From NCBI GenBank assembly GCA_965221075.1, contig OZ244865.1:1922001-1986000 (forward strand): a DNA stretch of 64,000 nucleotides, given 5' to 3'. A program made the translations under genes and the position numbers. Shown piece after piece: positions 38,313 through 48,011 of the stretch. This DNA comes from UBA2970 sp965221075 (GTDB lineage Bacteria; Verrucomicrobiota; Verrucomicrobiia; Limisphaerales; AAA164-E04). Every line of letters begins with the position of its first letter. The first letter of the stretch is position 1. A model generated the notes under the pieces. That model saw only the letters and a program-made list of their open reading frames with translations, ran no database searches and was not told where the DNA came from.

Positions 38313-39686
38313 GTGAAGGTCATCATCATGGGCGCCGGGGAGGTTGGCAAGCACATGGCCGTCGAGCTGTTCAGCCTGAAGCACGACGTCACCCTGATCG
38401 ACATCGACTCCAAGCTGATCGAGACCTTCTCGGAGCGCTTCGAGGGCACCCTGGTCTGCGACGACGGCACCCAGCCCAGGGTGCTGGCCGAGGTGAACGC
38501 CAGCGAGGCGGATCTCTACCTCGCCATCACCAACAACGAGAGCGCTAACCTGATCGGAGCGGTTGTCGCCAAGCAGATGGAAGTGGGACGGGCCATCGCT
38601 CGGGTACACAAGGCCATCGATTCGGAGTGGCTCTTCAACTACCGGGAGCGGCTGGAGATCGACCACCTGCTCTGCGTGGAGCAGCTGGCCGCCCTGAAGC
38701 TGTTCAAGTACGTGCGCAATCCGGCCGGCCTGCAGTCCCACGACATAGTCCGCAGCCAGATCGAGCTGCGGGAGGTGGAAGTCTCCCCAAAGAGCGCCCT
38801 GATCGGGTCCTCCCTGTCCGAGCTGGATCTGCCCGCCGGGGTCCGCATCGCCACCATCCAGCGCAAGAGCAAGGGGAGGGAGCAGATCCGCTTTCCCGAC
38901 GGCTCCGACCAGCTCGAGCAGAACGACAAGGTGATCCTGTTCGGCAAGCCTGAACGCCTCAGGGACGTCACCTCGGAGCTCGATCCGGCCCTGCGGCCCG
39001 ACAAGAAGACCCGGGTGGTGATCATGGGGGCCAACGAGTACTCGATGCGCCTGGCTGGGATGATCTCCGAACGGGGCATAGGACTCACCATTCTGGAGAA
39101 GTCCAAGCAGCTGTGCGACCGGTTCATGGAGCGCATTGTGGACGACGACGCCGCCATCCTGAACGTGGATCCCACCTCCAGGGAAGTTCTCGAGGAGGAG
39201 AATGTGGGCAGCGCCGACCTGTTCATCGCCGCCAGCGCCGACGACGAGGACAACATCATGGCCTGCATGCAGGCCGGCGACCTTGGCGGCGTCCGGTGCA
39301 TCCCCCTCATCCACCGACCGGCCAACGCCGAGTCCCTACAGAATTTCCGGGCCAAGCTGGGGATCCACGAGGTGATCTGCCCCCGGATGGAGGCCGCCCA
39401 GGATCTGCTCCGCTATGTGGAGAGCGAGGAGCACTACCACCAGATCTACGACATCACCAAGGAGATACGGGTGATCCAGGCCAATGTGGCCGAAGGGGCT
39501 CCGGCGGCAGAGAAGGCGATCAAGGATGTGGAATGGCCTGCCGAGGGCTCCCTGGTCTGCCTGGTCGACGAGAAGGCCTCCATGGTGCCCTCGGGGGAGG
39601 ATGTGCTGCGGGCCGGCCACGTGGTCTACGCAGTGATCACCCGAGACTCGCTCAGGGAGTACGTCCGGCTCCTGACCGGCAGGTAG
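38313..39686 (+). CDS. trkA: TrkA-type potassium-uptake regulator, double RCK
   Basis: A 457-residue cytoplasmic protein. It starts at GTG 38313 (VKVIIMGAGEVGKHMAVEL), because the GxGxxG is in the first ten residues. Two copies of RCK_N are visible, at about 1-120 (acidic end of beta 2 in LIDIDSKLIE) and 230-350 (VVIMGANEYSMRL then LEKSKQL), each followed by an RCK_C lobe near 145-220 and 370-455. This is the standard full-length TrkA layout, which gates TrkH/TrkG using NAD(H) or ATP. No TrkH gene lies next to it in the window. Confidence 0.9.
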   Translation: MKVIIMGAGEVGKHMAVELFSLKHDVTLIDIDSKLIETFSERFEGTLVCDDGTQPRVLAEVNASEADLYLAITNNESANLIGAVVAKQMEVGRAIARVHKAIDSEWLFNYRERLEIDHLLCVEQLAALKLFKYVRNPAGLQSHDIVRSQIELREVEVSPKSALIGSSLSELDLPAGVRIATIQRKSKGREQIRFPDGSDQLEQNDKVILFGKPERLRDVTSELDPALRPDKKTRVVIMGANEYSMRLAGMISERGIGLTILEKSKQLCDRFMERIVDDDAAILNVDPTSREVLEEENVGSADLFIAASADDEDNIMACMQAGDLGGVRCIPLIHRPANAESLQNFRAKLGIHEVICPRMEAAQDLLRYVESEEHYHQIYDITKEIRVIQANVAEGAPAAEKAIKDVEWPAEGSLVCLVDEKASMVPSGEDVLRAGHVVYAVITRDSLREYVRLLTGR

Positions 39687-40441
39687 CAGGACTCGGTGAA
39701 GCGGAACCGCATCGATGCACCGGACGGGTTTTCCATATTGTTCCCGGCAGGCTCCGTACCCAGGCACGCACCAGTAGACTCCTCGGATCCAGACTGCCAC
39801 TACTGGCCCAGGAGATCGGCTCCTTGCAGGAAAAGAAAGCTGCTGAGGCCTGGCAGCGCCCACCAGCCATGCGCAACCATCTTCATCGGACAGGAGGGCT
39901 GGAGGCCTCGGATGGAGCCGAGCCTGCCTCGGCAAGACCGGAACCGCAGTCCCGCTCCCTCCGAGTCACGACAAGAACAGAGCAGGAAAGCGGGCAGCAC
40001 TCGGGCTGTATTGGCTTCTACTGAAGAAGCCGCCCATCGCATCCCGGAGCGGCCCAGATTCTGGGCCCGAGGCGTATGCACCGTATTATCGATGCCGGCC
40101 AGAGAGGACATTGATGCGCCTTCCACCTCATGCAGGACCGTCCAGCGGTCCAGCGCCCGAGGCGCTTTTTCTGCCAATGACTTGTACGGAATCCTCAGGA
40201 AGCTGGGCCGACTCCTCCCAGCCTCCCAGGCGCACTGGAACAAGCCAGCTGCTCCTCTTCACGCAGCCGATTCCCCGGGCAGCCGCAGCCGGTCGATCAC
40301 GTCTCCAGGTCCGAACGTTACTCTCTCGATCGAATGGCAGAGCCCGGATCGGTTTGGAAATATCCGGCCGCATAGCGAAGAGAACAACACTCGATACCGG
40401 TCGAGCTGGGGGCCAATCTCCGCCCCTCCCAGCCTCCTGCA
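39687..40441. other. 755-bp gap upstream of the permease triplet
   Basis: The first ~365 bp show nothing recognisable. From about 40056 onward the sequence is the first copy of a conserved block that also precedes the second and third permease genes, for example the CGATTCCCCGGGC run near 40267 and the CTCCCAGCCTCCTGCA run just before the ATG. No gene is supported on either strand; a 148-codon frame on the minus strand (39800-40243) has no domain and is not conserved among copies. Confidence 0.6.
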
Positions 40442-42101
40442 ATGAGACTCCTGCCCATCCTCGTCCGGGAACTGCGAGTCCTGTGCCGCAAGCGGGGGAC
40501 CTACGGGATGCGGCTTGCCCTCGCCTTCCCAGTTCTAGCGACCGGAGCGCTCTTCACCCTGGACTACCCTGGTACAGGCGGCGACGCCATTGCCGCTCAG
40601 GCAGCAGTCTGCCAGATCCTTTTCGCCTTCGGAGCAGCCTTCGCCGCATCCGACTCCATCAGTTCCGAAAGGCGGGAGGGCACCCTGGGCCTGCTGCTTC
40701 TGACTCCCCTGCGCTCCTACCAGGTCCTGCTGGGCAAGCTGCTCACCCGCATCTCCCAGTTCCTGCTCTGCCTGTGGGCGGTGGTGCCAATCCTGTCGCT
40801 GCCGCTGCTCGCGGGGGGAGTGGATCCGGCCGATGTGGCCTGGCTGATCGCAGGCATCCTCGCTGGCTGCCTCCTGGGAATGGCGATCGGGCTCTGCGCT
40901 TCGGTGCTCTGCAAGAGCGCCGTGGCCTCGGCCTGCCTCTCGTTCGCCTTCCTGCTGGGTCTATACATCGTGCCTCCGGTCGTCGGCGAAATCGTCGTTG
41001 GAATAGCCTACAACTTGAACTTCTACTGGTGGGGGCCCATCGCCGCCATCTTGGAGTCCGGAGCAGAATTGACCCTCAATCTGGCGATCCTCGGGGGGCT
41101 AACGCTGTCCTTGATCCTGTTCTCCCAGCTGATCTTCTCCATTGCATGGATCCTTGAAAGAAGGGCTGGAGGAACCATTCCGGTGAAGGAGGCCGCTAGC
41201 AGACAGGCACCCGTCCACCCCGCCATCGGAGACCTGGAGAATCCCCCCCGGGTCCTCCACTCCCGCTACCACCGAAGAGGCATATTCTACCGGATAGGCA
41301 CCGTGATCCTCCTTCTGCCATGCCTCACCTTTTTCATCTTCTACTTCCATGAGCTCTTAACGGGAACGCTAGTTAGCTATTTTGCCAGCGATGTGTTCAT
41401 CCTCTACATTTTTGGATTTCCTCTGATGAGCCTGGCCTATCTAAAAGCATCTTTAGACGCTCCCTCCCTGATCTACGAGGACAGGAAGACGGGCATGCTG
41501 GAATTGCTCCTGATCGCACCTCTTTCACGAGTTGCTCTACTCAGGGGATTAAGACATCCCGTAGGCACACAGCTGATCTGGAACAGATCCATGATTCTCA
41601 GCTTGCACCTTCTTGCCATCCTGATGTTGTGCTGCCTGGCATGGAGGGAATGGACGGTAGCTTCCGGTGTTTCGGAGATCGTTCTAGATTCACTGATCCT
41701 TGTGCTCGCGCACATTGGGTGTGTGCTTACCCTTCCCGTCGAATTGCTCTCAATCCGCAACCTAGGCATATGGTTAGGACTAAAGACCGAGCGGCCTCTG
41801 AAGGCTTCCCTCCTGATCTTCCTAATCCATTTCGTGGCACCCGCCATCCTCCTGCCCGTGATCCTGATCCTCGCAGAAGAGTTCCAGTTCTGGGGTTGGA
41901 GAGACAAAGGCAAGGCGCTGATCTTATCGCTTATCCTATGGCACCTGCTGAGGCTCCTAGTCTCTGCCTGGTTCTGGATATGGAGCGAGAGTCGGCTCCG
42001 GGTTGAATTCCTGGCGGGCAGATAGGGGGAAGGCCTAGACCGCTTCCCTCCACGCGCTGCTCTACAGCCGTCCCAAACTCTACCGAATCCTAAAATGGAC
42101 C
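40056..42101 (+). repeat. Tandem unit 1 of 3 (upstream block + permease)
   Basis: First of three direct repeats of about 2.05 kb. Permease starts are spaced 2047 and 2040 bp apart. The left border is set by a segment at 40056 resembling GAATGCTGGAACCT at 42102 and 44154. Divergence is moderate in the genes and higher in the upstream blocks. Confidence 0.7.
40442..42025 (+). CDS. ABC-2-type permease paralogue 1
   Basis: A 527-residue polytopic membrane protein with about 12 hydrophobic segments. It begins MRLLPILVRELRVLCRKRGT, shared with its two neighbours. The cytoplasmic coupling motif of ABC-2 permeases appears twice: SERREGTLGLLLLTPLRSYQ near 78 and a second YEDRKTGMLELLLIAPLSR near 347, so the protein is a fusion of two half-permeases. 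ABC-2 permeases export lipids, glycans or drugs, but no ATP-binding gene is adjacent, so the partner must be elsewhere or absent. Codon use is less GC-rich than the surroundings. No Shine-Dalgarno sequence is seen before the ATG. Confidence 0.8.
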   Translation: MRLLPILVRELRVLCRKRGTYGMRLALAFPVLATGALFTLDYPGTGGDAIAAQAAVCQILFAFGAAFAASDSISSERREGTLGLLLLTPLRSYQVLLGKLLTRISQFLLCLWAVVPILSLPLLAGGVDPADVAWLIAGILAGCLLGMAIGLCASVLCKSAVASACLSFAFLLGLYIVPPVVGEIVVGIAYNLNFYWWGPIAAILESGAELTLNLAILGGLTLSLILFSQLIFSIAWILERRAGGTIPVKEAASRQAPVHPAIGDLENPPRVLHSRYHRRGIFYRIGTVILLLPCLTFFIFYFHELLTGTLVSYFASDVFILYIFGFPLMSLAYLKASLDAPSLIYEDRKTGMLELLLIAPLSRVALLRGLRHPVGTQLIWNRSMILSLHLLAILMLCCLAWREWTVASGVSEIVLDSLILVLAHIGCVLTLPVELLSIRNLGIWLGLKTERPLKASLLIFLIHFVAPAILLPVILILAEEFQFWGWRDKGKALILSLILWHLLRLLVSAWFWIWSESRLRVEFLAGR

Positions 42102-44153
42102 GAATGCTGGAACCTAAAGAAAATCTTCTGCCCTTCGATGACTGCCAGATATGATATCATTGTGTTTTCTAACTCACCCAGTATAATCCATCTTTCCGAC
42201 GTCCGAGGCACGTTGGGATCAGGGACCGGAGCGATGGTTTCATGAAGCTGATCCGCCTCTACTCTCCCCTGCCACCTGACATCACGGGATATGGCAAATA
42301 TTCCTGTCCACGCTGTCGACATCTCGGTAAATAGCACCAATCGATTCCTCTTAGCCCAATCGCTCCTCCCTATGTCGAATGGCAACCTGGATATATCTTG
42401 ATGAAAGCCGTCCGTATTGTAGGCAACAGCAATCCTCGATAATGATTGCAAATACGGCTGCGTTCTCCCCCTCTCCCAGCCTCCTGAAATGAAACTCCTG
42501 ACTATATTCGTCCGGGAACTCAGAGTCCTGTGCCGCAAGCGGGGGACCTACGGGATGCGGATCGCCCTCGCCATCCCGGTTCTCATGACCGGAATGCTCT
42601 TCTCTGCTGTACCTGGGAACTTCATCCTAACAGCTCAGGCAACAGTCTGCCAGATCCTATTCGCCTTCGGAGCAGCCTTCGCCACCTCCGACGCCATCAA
42701 TTCCGAAAGAAAGGAAGGCACCCTGGGCCTGCTGCTCCTGACCCCCCTGCGTTCCTATCAAGTCCTGCTGGGAAAGCTTCTCACCCGCATCTCCCAGTTC
42801 CTGCTCTGCCTGTGGGCGGTGGTGCCCATTTTGGCACTGCCGCTGCTGGCAGGAGGAGTGGATCCGGACGACGTGGCCAAGCTGATCGTCGGCATCCTTG
42901 CCGACTGCCTCCTGGGAATGACAATCGGGCTCTGCGCTTCGGTGATCAGCAAGAGTTTCGTGGCATCGGCTTGCCTCTCCTTTGCCAGCCTGCTCGGTCT
43001 ATACATCGTGCCTCCAGTCGTTGCCGGAATCGTCTATGGATTGGGCTACAACATGAACTTCTACTGGTGGGGGCCCATCGTCGCCACCTTCTTCGCATGG
43101 GGTATTCCCATCGGTTTCGGATCCTTGTCATTCAATCTGGCGATCATCGTGGGTCTGTCATTGTGTTTTGTCCTGATCTCAAATCTGTTATTCTCCCTAG
43201 CATGGAACCTCGAAAAGAATGGCGGAAGATCCATTGCATACAAGAAAGATTCCAGCAGAAAGGCAGCAGCTGTTCGATCCACCATCGGAGACATGGAGAA
43301 TCCACCCCAGATCCTTCACTCCCGATACCACCGCGGAGGCATTTTCTACCGGATTGGTACTGGGATGCTCCTTCTGCTTTGCCTCCTCCTCTTCATCTCC
43401 GTCTTCCACGAACTTCTTTCAGGAAAGCGATCCGATATACATGTAGGTGGGCTTCTGATGTTCTTCTACCTTGCGGGTTTGCTCCTGGTGAGCATCGCTT
43501 ACTTGAGGGCCTCCCTGGACGCTCCCGCTCTGATCTACGAGGATAGGAAGACGGGCATGCTGGAACTGCTCCTGATCGCCCCTCTCTCACGCATGGCTAC
43601 GCTCAGAGGACTTGGACATCCCGCCGGCACACAGCTGGTCTGGAACAGATCCCTGATCCTTGCCTGGCACCTCTTCGCCATTCTGATGTGGGGCCTGGCA
43701 ACGCTAAAACTGGAAGGTGTTTCGGAGGAAAGCTTTCTGTGGGCACTGGTCCCCGTGCTCGCTCACATGGGGTGTGTACTGACCCTTCCCATCGAACTGC
43801 TCTCCATCAGCAAGCTCGGTCTGTGGCTCGGATTGAAGACGGAACGGCCTCTGAAGGCGTCCATTCTAATCTTCCTGATACATTTCGTGGTTCCTGTCGT
43901 CTCTCTGCCCGTGATCCTGTTCCTGATCCTGATGGCATTCATGATCATATCTAAAAGTGGTGAAATGGCGTTGTTCCTAACACTTATCATCTGGCATTTG
44001 CTTCGGATCGCAGTCTCCATTATCATCCGGATTTGGTGCACGGCCCGGCTCCGGGTTGAATTCCTGACGGGCAGATAGGAGGGAGTCCTAGACCGCGCCA
44101 ACCACACGCCGCTCTGCAGCCGTCTCCACCTCGACCTAAACCCGAAACGATCC
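42102..44153 (+). repeat. Tandem unit 2 of 3
   Basis: Second ~2.05-kb direct repeat, left border at GAATGCTGGAACCTAAAG (42102). Its upstream block (42026-42488) aligns with that of unit 3 at GACGTCCGAGGCACGTTGGG (near 42198) and CAATCGCTCCTCCCT (near 42358). No gene is supported inside this 463-bp block. Confidence 0.7.
42489..44078 (+). CDS. ABC-2-type permease paralogue 2
   Basis: A 529-residue membrane protein, colinear with paralogue 1 over its whole length: identical opening ELRVLCRKRGTYGMR, the first coupling motif SERKEGTLGLLLLTPLRSYQ, and the second YEDRKTGMLELLLIAPLSR. The hydrophobic segments coincide. It differs mainly in the loop after the first half (SRKAAAVRSTIGDMENPPQI here). 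All key motifs are intact, so it should be functional. Expression may come from the 463-bp upstream block. Substrate unknown. Confidence 0.8.
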   Translation: MKLLTIFVRELRVLCRKRGTYGMRIALAIPVLMTGMLFSAVPGNFILTAQATVCQILFAFGAAFATSDAINSERKEGTLGLLLLTPLRSYQVLLGKLLTRISQFLLCLWAVVPILALPLLAGGVDPDDVAKLIVGILADCLLGMTIGLCASVISKSFVASACLSFASLLGLYIVPPVVAGIVYGLGYNMNFYWWGPIVATFFAWGIPIGFGSLSFNLAIIVGLSLCFVLISNLLFSLAWNLEKNGGRSIAYKKDSSRKAAAVRSTIGDMENPPQILHSRYHRGGIFYRIGTGMLLLLCLLLFISVFHELLSGKRSDIHVGGLLMFFYLAGLLLVSIAYLRASLDAPALIYEDRKTGMLELLLIAPLSRMATLRGLGHPAGTQLVWNRSLILAWHLFAILMWGLATLKLEGVSEESFLWALVPVLAHMGCVLTLPIELLSISKLGLWLGLKTERPLKASILIFLIHFVVPVVSLPVILFLILMAFMIISKSGEMALFLTLIIWHLLRIAVSIIIRIWCTARLRVEFLTGR

Positions 44154-46190
44154 GAATGCTGGAACCTGAAGCGAATCTTGTGCCATTGGATATCGGCCAG
44201 ATCGGAGATCGTCCGCCTCCTGCCTCATGCAATACGCCCCAGCCGTCCGGCGCCTGAGGCACGTTGGGACCAAGGACCAGAACGAAGGATCCAGGAGTCT
44301 GGACTGGCTTTCCCGGCCCCACTTCAAGGGGATCGGCAGCTATTCCTTTCCACGAGATCGATTCCCCGGGCTATAGAACCAACCGGATCTTCCGAGCCGT
44401 ATCGCTCCTCTCTAGATTGTGAAGGCCTGTCCATTCAAATTGGGAAGATGCCGTCCGAATCATAGGGACAACAATGCTCGATTGCGGTCGGGCTGGCCTC
44501 TACGCTCCACCCCTCCCAGTCACCTGCAATGAACCTTTTGACCATCCTCGTCCGGGAACTGAGAGTCCTGTGCCGCAAGCGGGGGACCTACGGGATGCGT
44601 ATCGCCCTCGCCTTGCCGGTCCTACTGACCGGAGTGCTCTACACATTCGCACCCATTTATACTGATGGAGGTATCATGACCGCCCAGGCAGCAGTCTGCC
44701 AGATCCTGTTCGCCTTCGGAGCAGCTCTCGCCGTATCCGACGCCATTAGTTCCGAAAGGCGGGAGGGCACACTGGGCCTGCTGATCCTGACCCCCCTGCG
44801 CACCTACCAGGTCCTGCTGGGCAAGCTGCTTACCCGCATCTCCCAGTTCCTTCTCTGCCTGTGGGCGGTTGTTCCCATCCTTTCGCTACCGCTTCTGGCC
44901 GGGGGAGTGGAACCGTCCGATTTGGCCAAAGTGATCGCCGGCATCTTCGCCGGCTGCCTACTTGGGATGGCAATCGGGCTCTGCGCTTCGGTGATCTGCA
45001 AGAGTGCTGTGGCCTCGGCCTGCCTATCGTTCGTCACCCTGCTCGGTCTATACATCCTGCCTCCGGTAGTCGTAGAAGTAGTCGTTATTAGCATGGGCTA
45101 CAACATGGACTTTTACTGGGCGGGACCCCTTACTGCCATCGTCTTCGCTTCGGACGGCATTAATCCGGAGGTTGGATCCTTACCTATCAATCTGGCGATC
45201 CTTGGGGGTCTGACGCTGTGCTTGATACTGCTTTCCCAGCTAGTCTTCTCCTTAGCATGGACCCTCGAAAGAAAGGCGGGTGGAACAATGCCAGGAAGAA
45301 AGGATGCAAGTAGACAGACACGCTTCCGGCCCGCTATCGGAGATCTGGATAATCCTCTCCGGGTCCTCCACTCCCGCTACCATCGCGGCGGCCTGGTCTA
45401 CCGGATCTGCACTATTATCTTTTTTTTGTCCTGCCTTCTCTTTTTCATCATCTTCTTCCTACATGTCCTGGATAGAGGAACATTGAGCAGATTCTACGGG
45501 GACAGGGAGCTCATGCTGACCTGCTATCTGGTAGGATCATCCCTGTTGAGCCTGGCATACCTGAAGGCCTCGCTGGACGCTCCCGTCCTGCTATACGAAG
45601 TCAGGAAGTCGGGCATGCTGGAACTGATTCTAATCGCTCCTCTCTCACGCATGGCCATGCTCAGGAGACTAGGGCATCCCGTCGGCACACAGCTGGTCTG
45701 GAACGGATCCCTAATCCTTGCCTGGCACCTCCTCGCTATCCTGCTCCATGGCTACCTGTGGCAGGAATTGGGAGGAGGCATTCAGAAAAAACATGCTTTG
45801 CAGGCACTGATCCTCTTGTCCGCTCACTTGGGGTCGGCTTTGATTCTTCCCATTGAATTGCTTTCGATCCGCAACCTCGGCCTGTGGGGAGGGCTAAAGA
45901 CAAAGCGACCTCTGAAGGTATCCCTACTTATCTTTCTTATCCATTTCGTTGTGCCTGTAGTCTCCCTTCCTGTGATTCTTTATCTAATGATAATGATGGA
46001 CTGGGGGTGGAGAAATGCGGAAGCAAGGGTGGGCTTTTCACTGTTCCTCTGGCATCTGCTGCGGATCCTGGTCTCCGCCTCGCTTTGGAAATGGTGCGAT
46101 AACCGGATCCGGATGGAATTCCTGGAGGGCAGATTAGGAGGGGGTTGACCTCGCCCGGATCCTCTCGCACGCCGCTCCCCTTCTGGGGTC
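44154..46190 (+). repeat. Tandem unit 3 of 3
   Basis: Third ~2.04-kb direct repeat, left border at GAATGCTGGAACCTGAAG (44154). Its 450-bp upstream block (44079-44528) contains CGTCCGGCGCCTGAGGCACG near 44245 and GACAACAATGCTCGATT near 44467, both matching the earlier units. Similarity seems to fade soon after the gene, near 46190. No gene is supported in the block. Confidence 0.7.
44529..46148 (+). CDS. ABC-2-type permease paralogue 3
   Basis: A 539-residue membrane protein, third member of the tandem family. It keeps ELRVLCRKRGTYGMR and the first motif SERREGTLGLLILTPLRTYQ. In the second coupling motif the acidic DR pair is altered to YEVRKSGMLELILIAPLSR, a small departure from the other two. 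The C-terminus is longer (ends LEGRLGGG). No ATPase, accessory or regulator gene follows; the next gene is convergent glcD-like. Function as in the others is inferred only. Confidence 0.8.
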   Translation: MNLLTILVRELRVLCRKRGTYGMRIALALPVLLTGVLYTFAPIYTDGGIMTAQAAVCQILFAFGAALAVSDAISSERREGTLGLLILTPLRTYQVLLGKLLTRISQFLLCLWAVVPILSLPLLAGGVEPSDLAKVIAGIFAGCLLGMAIGLCASVICKSAVASACLSFVTLLGLYILPPVVVEVVVISMGYNMDFYWAGPLTAIVFASDGINPEVGSLPINLAILGGLTLCLILLSQLVFSLAWTLERKAGGTMPGRKDASRQTRFRPAIGDLDNPLRVLHSRYHRGGLVYRICTIIFFLSCLLFFIIFFLHVLDRGTLSRFYGDRELMLTCYLVGSSLLSLAYLKASLDAPVLLYEVRKSGMLELILIAPLSRMAMLRRLGHPVGTQLVWNGSLILAWHLLAILLHGYLWQELGGGIQKKHALQALILLSAHLGSALILPIELLSIRNLGLWGGLKTKRPLKVSLLIFLIHFVVPVVSLPVILYLMIMMDWGWRNAEARVGFSLFLWHLLRILVSASLWKWCDNRIRMEFLEGRLGGG

Positions 46191-46644
46191 ATGTGAGGTG
46201 GTCAGGATACGCCCCCTGCAAGTGGCCTTTTTATCAGGTCCCGCATGGCCGCATCCCTGACTATCCAGTGGATATTGGAGCTCGTCTTCGGCCAAAAAAG
46301 GGGTGGGGGGATCGCCCTCCCCAGATATCCTTCCAAGGACTTCGACCGAATGCTTTTCAGGAACAATTTAAAAAAAGCCAAGGATGATCGGCGAAAAGAA
46401 CCGACAGATCCGGCCGTCTGCCTTGACCGACGGCCTGGCCCGGTTCCGGCCCGAGAGCATACGGGATTGCCCCCATGCCAACGCGGCGGCACTCCGCTCA
46501 GCGGTCCGGTTACCGCCTGGCTGGTGCAGGGAATAAAAGGGCAGCCAGCGTTCCGGATCGAGAATTTCGCCGATTCGGATCTACGTCCCCCGATCGCCTT
46601 CCCATCATTCTGCTGCAGCGGCTCTCCCCCTGCGGGACTGCCCG
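46149..46644. other. 496-bp gap after the permease triplet
   Basis: Between convergent genes. No domain-bearing frame; a 140-codon frame (46245-46667) overlaps the GlcD-type gene end and looks random. Runs of A and T near 46228 (CCTTTTTAT) and 46368 (TTTAAAAAAAG) could help termination from either side, but I see no matching GC stem. Confidence 0.5.
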
Positions 46645-48003
46645 CTATGCGAACTTGCCGGGATTGAGGATCCCCTGGGGATCCAGGGCGTTCTTGATCC
46701 GTCTGTGCAGGTCGCGCACAGGCGCGGTGGTGGCCTTCTCCCACCAAGGGAGGCGGGCCAGGCCGATGCCGTGCTCCCCGGTAATCGCTCCGCCCCATTC
46801 CAGCACCCTGGAGAAGAGCTCGTCCACCGCCTTCCGGCTCCGCTCCTCCTGGAGGGCGCTGGAGCGGTCCACCATCAGGTTGACATGGATGTTGCCGTCG
46901 CCGGCGTGGCCGAAGCAGGCGGTGCGGATCCCGTGGCGCTCCTGCAGGCGGGAGGCATGGGCGAAGAGACGGGAGAGGGAGCCCCGGGGCACCACGATGT
47001 CCTGGTTGAGCTTGGCCAGGCCGGTGTCCCTGAGGGCGAACGAGAACTCCCGCCTCACCTCCCAGATCCGCTGGCAGCCTTCCTCACCCAGTCCCCTGCG
47101 GACGAACACCGGCCCCAGAGGCTCCAGCAGCGCCTCCACCTGTTCCAGATCGGAGCGGACCGCCTGCTCCTGTCCGTCGAGCTCTGCGATCAGGTGGGCG
47201 CGGCTGCCGGCCAGGAGGCGGCTGCCGGTCCTGCGGGCCGCCGCCTCAAGGGTGAACTGGTCGGCCACCTCCAGAGCAGCCGGAAGGAAGCCCCGGCCCA
47301 GGATCCTGTCGACGGCCTCCAGGGCCTTGTCCATGGCGGCGAAGCCCACCGAGAGGCAGGCCCGCCAGGGAGGCAGGGGCAGCAGCTTGAGGGTGGCGCG
47401 GGAGACCACCCCCAGCAGTCCCTCGCTGCCCACGAAGAGGCGGTGCAGATCGAAGCCGGTCTTGTTCTTGTGGCAGCGGCCTCCCAGCGAGGCCACGGTG
47501 CCGTCGGCCAGGACCACCTCCAGGCCCAGGACGTAGTCGCGGGTCACCCCGTACTTCAGGCAGCGGGGCCCCCCGGCGTTGGTGGCGATGTTGCCCCCCA
47601 GGGTGCAGTTCTCCAGGCTGGCCGGATCGGGCGGGTAGAACAGGGACCGGCTGCGGGCCTGCCGCTGGAACTCGGCGGTGATCACCCCGGGCTCGACCTC
47701 GCCCACGAAGTCCCGCTGGTCGATGGCCAGGATGCGGTCCATCCGCTCGGTGGAGAGCACGATGCCTCCCCGGACGGGCACGCATCCCCCCACGTACCCG
47801 TAGCCGGCGCCACGGGCGGTCACCGGGATGCGTCGCTCGTGGGCGAAGGCCAGCAGGCGGGAGATGCTCCCGGCGCTGCGGGGAAGGACCACCGCGCGGG
47901 GAAGATGGCGGGCGAACCACTGGTCCCCGGCGTAATCCCGGCAGGCCCCGGGCGAGGTGATCCGCTCCTCGGGCGGAACCACCCCGTCGAGAAAGTCCGG
48001 CAT
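46645..48003 (-). CDS. FAD-linked oxidase, glycolate/D-lactate dehydrogenase (GlcD) family
   Basis: A 452-residue flavoenzyme oxidising a 2-hydroxy acid such as glycolate or D-lactate. FAD-binding PP-loop region: VTARGAGYGYVGGCVPVRGG near 62-81 and NCTLGGNIATNAGGPRCLKYG near 131. C-terminal cap: FGHAGDGNIHVNLM (conserved His ligands, near 363-376), then GEHGIGL and LDPQGILNPGKF. No GlcE or GlcF gene is adjacent, so a stand-alone D-lactate-type enzyme is more likely. It ends a two-gene run, 8 bp downstream of ffh. Confidence 0.9.
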   Translation of the reverse strand: MPDFLDGVVPPEERITSPGACRDYAGDQWFARHLPRAVVLPRSAGSISRLLAFAHERRIPVTARGAGYGYVGGCVPVRGGIVLSTERMDRILAIDQRDFVGEVEPGVITAEFQRQARSRSLFYPPDPASLENCTLGGNIATNAGGPRCLKYGVTRDYVLGLEVVLADGTVASLGGRCHKNKTGFDLHRLFVGSEGLLGVVSRATLKLLPLPPWRACLSVGFAAMDKALEAVDRILGRGFLPAALEVADQFTLEAAARRTGSRLLAGSRAHLIAELDGQEQAVRSDLEQVEALLEPLGPVFVRRGLGEEGCQRIWEVRREFSFALRDTGLAKLNQDIVVPRGSLSRLFAHASRLQERHGIRTACFGHAGDGNIHVNLMVDRSSALQEERSRKAVDELFSRVLEWGGAITGEHGIGLARLPWWEKATTAPVRDLHRRIKNALDPQGILNPGKFA

Positions 48004-48011
48004 CGGCGCGG

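Noticed and set aside
39800..40243. A minus-strand frame of 148 codons in the first permease upstream block
   Set aside because: The equivalent frames in units 2 and 3 are broken or differ, so coding conservation is not supported.
40442..46148. Permease triplet as a phage-derived or defence membrane system
   Set aside because: The proteins carry ABC-2 permease coupling motifs and no nuclease, toxin or sensor domain is linked.
46245..46667. A 140-codon frame after the permease triplet
   Set aside because: Overlaps the GlcD-type gene end and has no family resemblance.
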